Assembly (NCBI GenBank): GCA_023389455.1
Contig: JAEWEJ010000342.1
Span: 1 to 29,667 of the forward strand
Reading direction: 5' to 3'
Length of the DNA: 29,667 bases
DNA from: Actinomycetes bacterium
GTDB taxonomy: Bacteria > Actinomycetota > Actinomycetes > Actinomycetales > Cellulomonadaceae
A program made the position numbers and the translations under genes. The notes beneath the pieces are model-generated. The model ran no database searches and was not told the DNA's origin. It saw only the letters and a program-made list of their open reading frames with translations. This document shows, piece by piece, positions 29,609 to 29,667 of the stretch (position 1 is the stretch's first letter; every line of letters starts with the position of its first letter).

Positions 29609-29667
29609 TCAGCGCGCGGCGAGGGCGGCGAGCGTCGCAGCGCTCCGGCGCGAGTCCCCCACCAGGG
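29609..29667 (-). CDS. C-terminal end of an unidentified gene (5' end outside window)
   Basis: The last 18 codons read LVGDSRRSAATLAALAAR and a TGA at 29611-29609. Codon bias is consistent with coding, but the fragment is too short to name. The 112 bases between the PPOX start (29496) and this stop hold a weak 5-bp hairpin (29587-29604) and otherwise nothing I can identify beyond the expected PPOX promoter. Confidence 0.35.
   Translation of the reverse strand, partial: LVGDSRRSAATLAALAAR

Overview
The window is very GC-rich (well above 70% by eye), with GTG starts, ATGA/GTGA gene overlaps and strong G/C third-position bias. It reads as chromosomal DNA of a high-GC actinomycete, and the gene content suggests a Cellulomonas-like organism; that genus is a guess. 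There are no tRNA or rRNA genes, no insertion sequences and no CRISPR array.

Layout. 1-2945: the tail of a surface protein with a sortase-type LAATG signal, a DUF2599-like lipoprotein, a 58-residue unknown, a metallo-beta-lactamase-fold hydrolase and an epoxide-hydrolase-like alpha/beta hydrolase. 3046-11298 (all minus strand): two tandem copies of a glutamate decarboxylase plus glutamate/GABA antiporter module (gadB-gadC), headed by a pyridoxal-kinase-type gene. Between the two copies lies a scar made of a duplicated 3' end of that kinase gene fused to a frameshifted winged-helix pseudogene. 11394-13302: a YjbR-like protein and a TetR repressor divergent from a DUF4386 membrane protein, with two matched 15-bp operators between them. 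13283-15183: a Flp-pilin-like secreted protein overlapping a lipoprotein gene, followed by a collapsed second copy of the lipoprotein gene.

15236-22103 is a fatty-acid locus: TetR and acyl-CoA oxidase (ATGA overlap) divergent from thiolase, FabG4-type reductase and MaoC-type dehydratase (GTGA overlap). The thiolase/FabG4/dehydratase order resembles the mycobacterial fadA2-fabG4-htdX region. A long palindromic repeat (22128-22228) follows. 22292-24007: a pentapeptide-repeat protein and a GNAT/P-loop fusion. 24115-28275 is a sulfur section: a class V aminotransferase (cysteine desulfurase-like) behind a structured leader with a small upstream ORF, a GNAT gene, then a SAM riboswitch controlling a rhodanese-metZ operon. 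The end holds a lipoprotein, a PPOX-fold stress-type protein and the tail of one more gene.

Two themes stand out. First, PLP chemistry: two decarboxylases, the class V aminotransferase and MetZ all need PLP, and a PLP-salvage kinase sits directly beside the decarboxylases, with a relic of it beside the second copy. Second, RNA-level control of sulfur genes: one recognisable SAM riboswitch and one leader that I cannot name. The least explained parts are that leader, the gad duplication scar and the pilin-like/lipoprotein cassette.
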